The position numbers and the translations under genes are program-made. Of a DNA stretch of 64,000 bases, positions 63,208 through 64,000 are shown piece after piece. This DNA comes from an uncultured Aquimarina sp. (lineage in GTDB: Bacteria; Bacteroidota; Bacteroidia; Flavobacteriales; Flavobacteriaceae), in assembly GCA_947496705.1 (NCBI GenBank), contig CANMDW010000010.1, positions 102,311 through 166,310 of the forward strand. Direction: 5' to 3'. The notes below the pieces were generated by a model. That model had not been told where the DNA came from. It saw only the letters and a program-made list of their open reading frames with translations, and did no database searches. The stretch's first letter is position 1. Every line of letters begins with the position of its first letter.

Positions 63208-63909
63208 CTATTTATACGTTGAATACGTATTCTCATCAATATGTTTTCTATATTTTGGATGTAGGTATTGCCTTGCAATTCTATTCTCGGGGTTTCTATC
63301 AAAAGCATATAAGGTAAATAGAAAACACCATTCTAGCGGTTTCATCAAAATATAGGTTGTATCTGCGATGATTTTATAATTAAAAATATGGTAATGTCTA
63401 TGGATCATATTTCCGATCTTATTATAATTTTGTCTGATCACTTTATGTATTTTGGGCAGTTTTTGTTCGATCAGTTCTTCAAAAGCATTAGAAACCAATA
63501 ATTGCCTGTTACACAATATGGGTTTACCTCCTCTTTCTCCTAATCGTATAGGTTTCACTACGTTTTTATGTCCTTTGGCGGCCACAGAACAAAGAAAATG
63601 ACCTCCACACTCTACATTATTGCACAGGTGATCGAGCTGAGAGAATCCATGTTTATAGGTATCGGTAAAAGCTCTTATCAGAGCATCAGGTTTTTGCCCG
63701 AAAAGCAATAAGAATGCTGTGATCAAAGTTAACAAAGGCAAAAAGAGGATGAATAGTATTGGAATTTTAAAGATAATTTTCGTTCCTAAAATCTTCCAAG
63801 CCCATTTTTTTATCCCAGTACTTTCTTTTGTATCCAAATGTTCTGCATATTTTAAAAACTGTTTTTGATTTCTTATGAGTTCTAGCAAGAATAACAATAT
63901 TATCGGCAT
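63208..63909 (-). CDS. membrane protein, DUF6688-like, possibly N-terminally truncated
   Basis: A 233-residue protein. An N-terminal helix (MPIILLFLLELIRN), a second membrane segment near 46-68, then CNNVECGGHFLCSVAAKGHK and CNRQLLVSNAFEELIEQKLP, a Cys/His pattern that resembles DUF6688-like proteins (tentative). Upstream of the ATG the frame reads WFIWLFGN back to a TAG at about 63,938, and before that LKLWISNP. This protein-like sequence on both sides of the stop suggests that the native protein may start earlier and that a nonsense change shortened it. Function unknown. The remaining 63,910-64,000 hold no other gene. Confidence 0.6.
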   Translation of the reverse strand: MPIILLFLLELIRNQKQFLKYAEHLDTKESTGIKKWAWKILGTKIIFKIPILFILFLPLLTLITAFLLLFGQKPDALIRAFTDTYKHGFSQLDHLCNNVECGGHFLCSVAAKGHKNVVKPIRLGERGGKPILCNRQLLVSNAFEELIEQKLPKIHKVIRQNYNKIGNMIHRHYHIFNYKIIADTTYILMKPLEWCFLFTLYAFDRNPENRIARQYLHPKYRKHIDENTYSTYK

Positions 63910-64000
63910 GTTTCCGAATAACCAAATAAACCACTATGGATTTGAAATCCATAGTTTTAAACAAAAGAATGAAATTCTTTCTTAACACTACTCTAATATC

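Overview
The window is AT-rich chromosomal DNA from a Bacteroidota bacterium, almost certainly a marine-type Flavobacteriaceae (Aquimarina-like is a guess, not a demonstration). Evidence: outer-membrane proteins with carboxypeptidase-regulatory-like plus plug domains, a DUF5686 protein, lipoproteins with the lipobox close to the start, start regions with little Shine-Dalgarno signal, and TAnnTTTG-type promoter elements. No rRNA, tRNA or CRISPR array was found.

Accessory region (1-17,330). The left edge holds the end of a probable cysteine-peptidase-like protein followed by a lipoprotein. Then comes a cholesterol-dependent-cytolysin-like pore former with a long Lys/Arg-rich N-terminus and no signal peptide (1655-3442), an outer-membrane TonB-receptor-like barrel (3763-6162), and a class I lanthipeptide cluster (6298-15689). 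The cluster has a 56-residue precursor gene, two LanC-like proteins, a luciferase-like flavin oxidoreductase, a full-length LanB and a C39-peptidase ABC exporter. From the first LanC to the exporter the genes touch or overlap, so they form one operon. The precursor is separated from it by about 490 bp containing two small inverted-repeat elements. A C2-like plus caspase-like (clan CD) protease closes the region (16073-17275). The cytolysin and protease genes, on either side of the lanthipeptide cluster, share a homologous upstream region and decayed AraC-regulator tails. I regard this as the most interesting structure here.

Housekeeping and mixed region (17,330-63,909). This holds DoxX-like and acyltransferase membrane proteins, an acyl-CoA synthetase, small secreted proteins, a deoxynucleoside kinase, Kdo transferase (waaA), a DUF559 nuclease gene embedded in direct and inverted repeats, a DegT aminotransferase, a 1.1 kb stretch with a 21-bp-periodic tract and a decayed gene, a secreted amidohydrolase with a YARHG protein, and fabD. 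It continues with a fructosamine-kinase-like gene, a membrane-tethered DHFR, egtB/egtD (ergothioneine), thyA, a nucleoside transporter, etfAB, pdhB, ppa and hppA, App1, a LexA-like repressor, a nitroreductase, a pentapeptide-repeat protein and a run of minus-strand membrane proteins.

Working model. The lanthipeptide operon makes, dehydrates, cyclises, possibly reduces, exports and trims one modified peptide. The neighbouring barrel may serve uptake or immunity. The cytolysin and caspase-like protease look co-regulated and could be a toxin plus activator or an attack module. That last step is inference from shared upstream DNA and domain content only.
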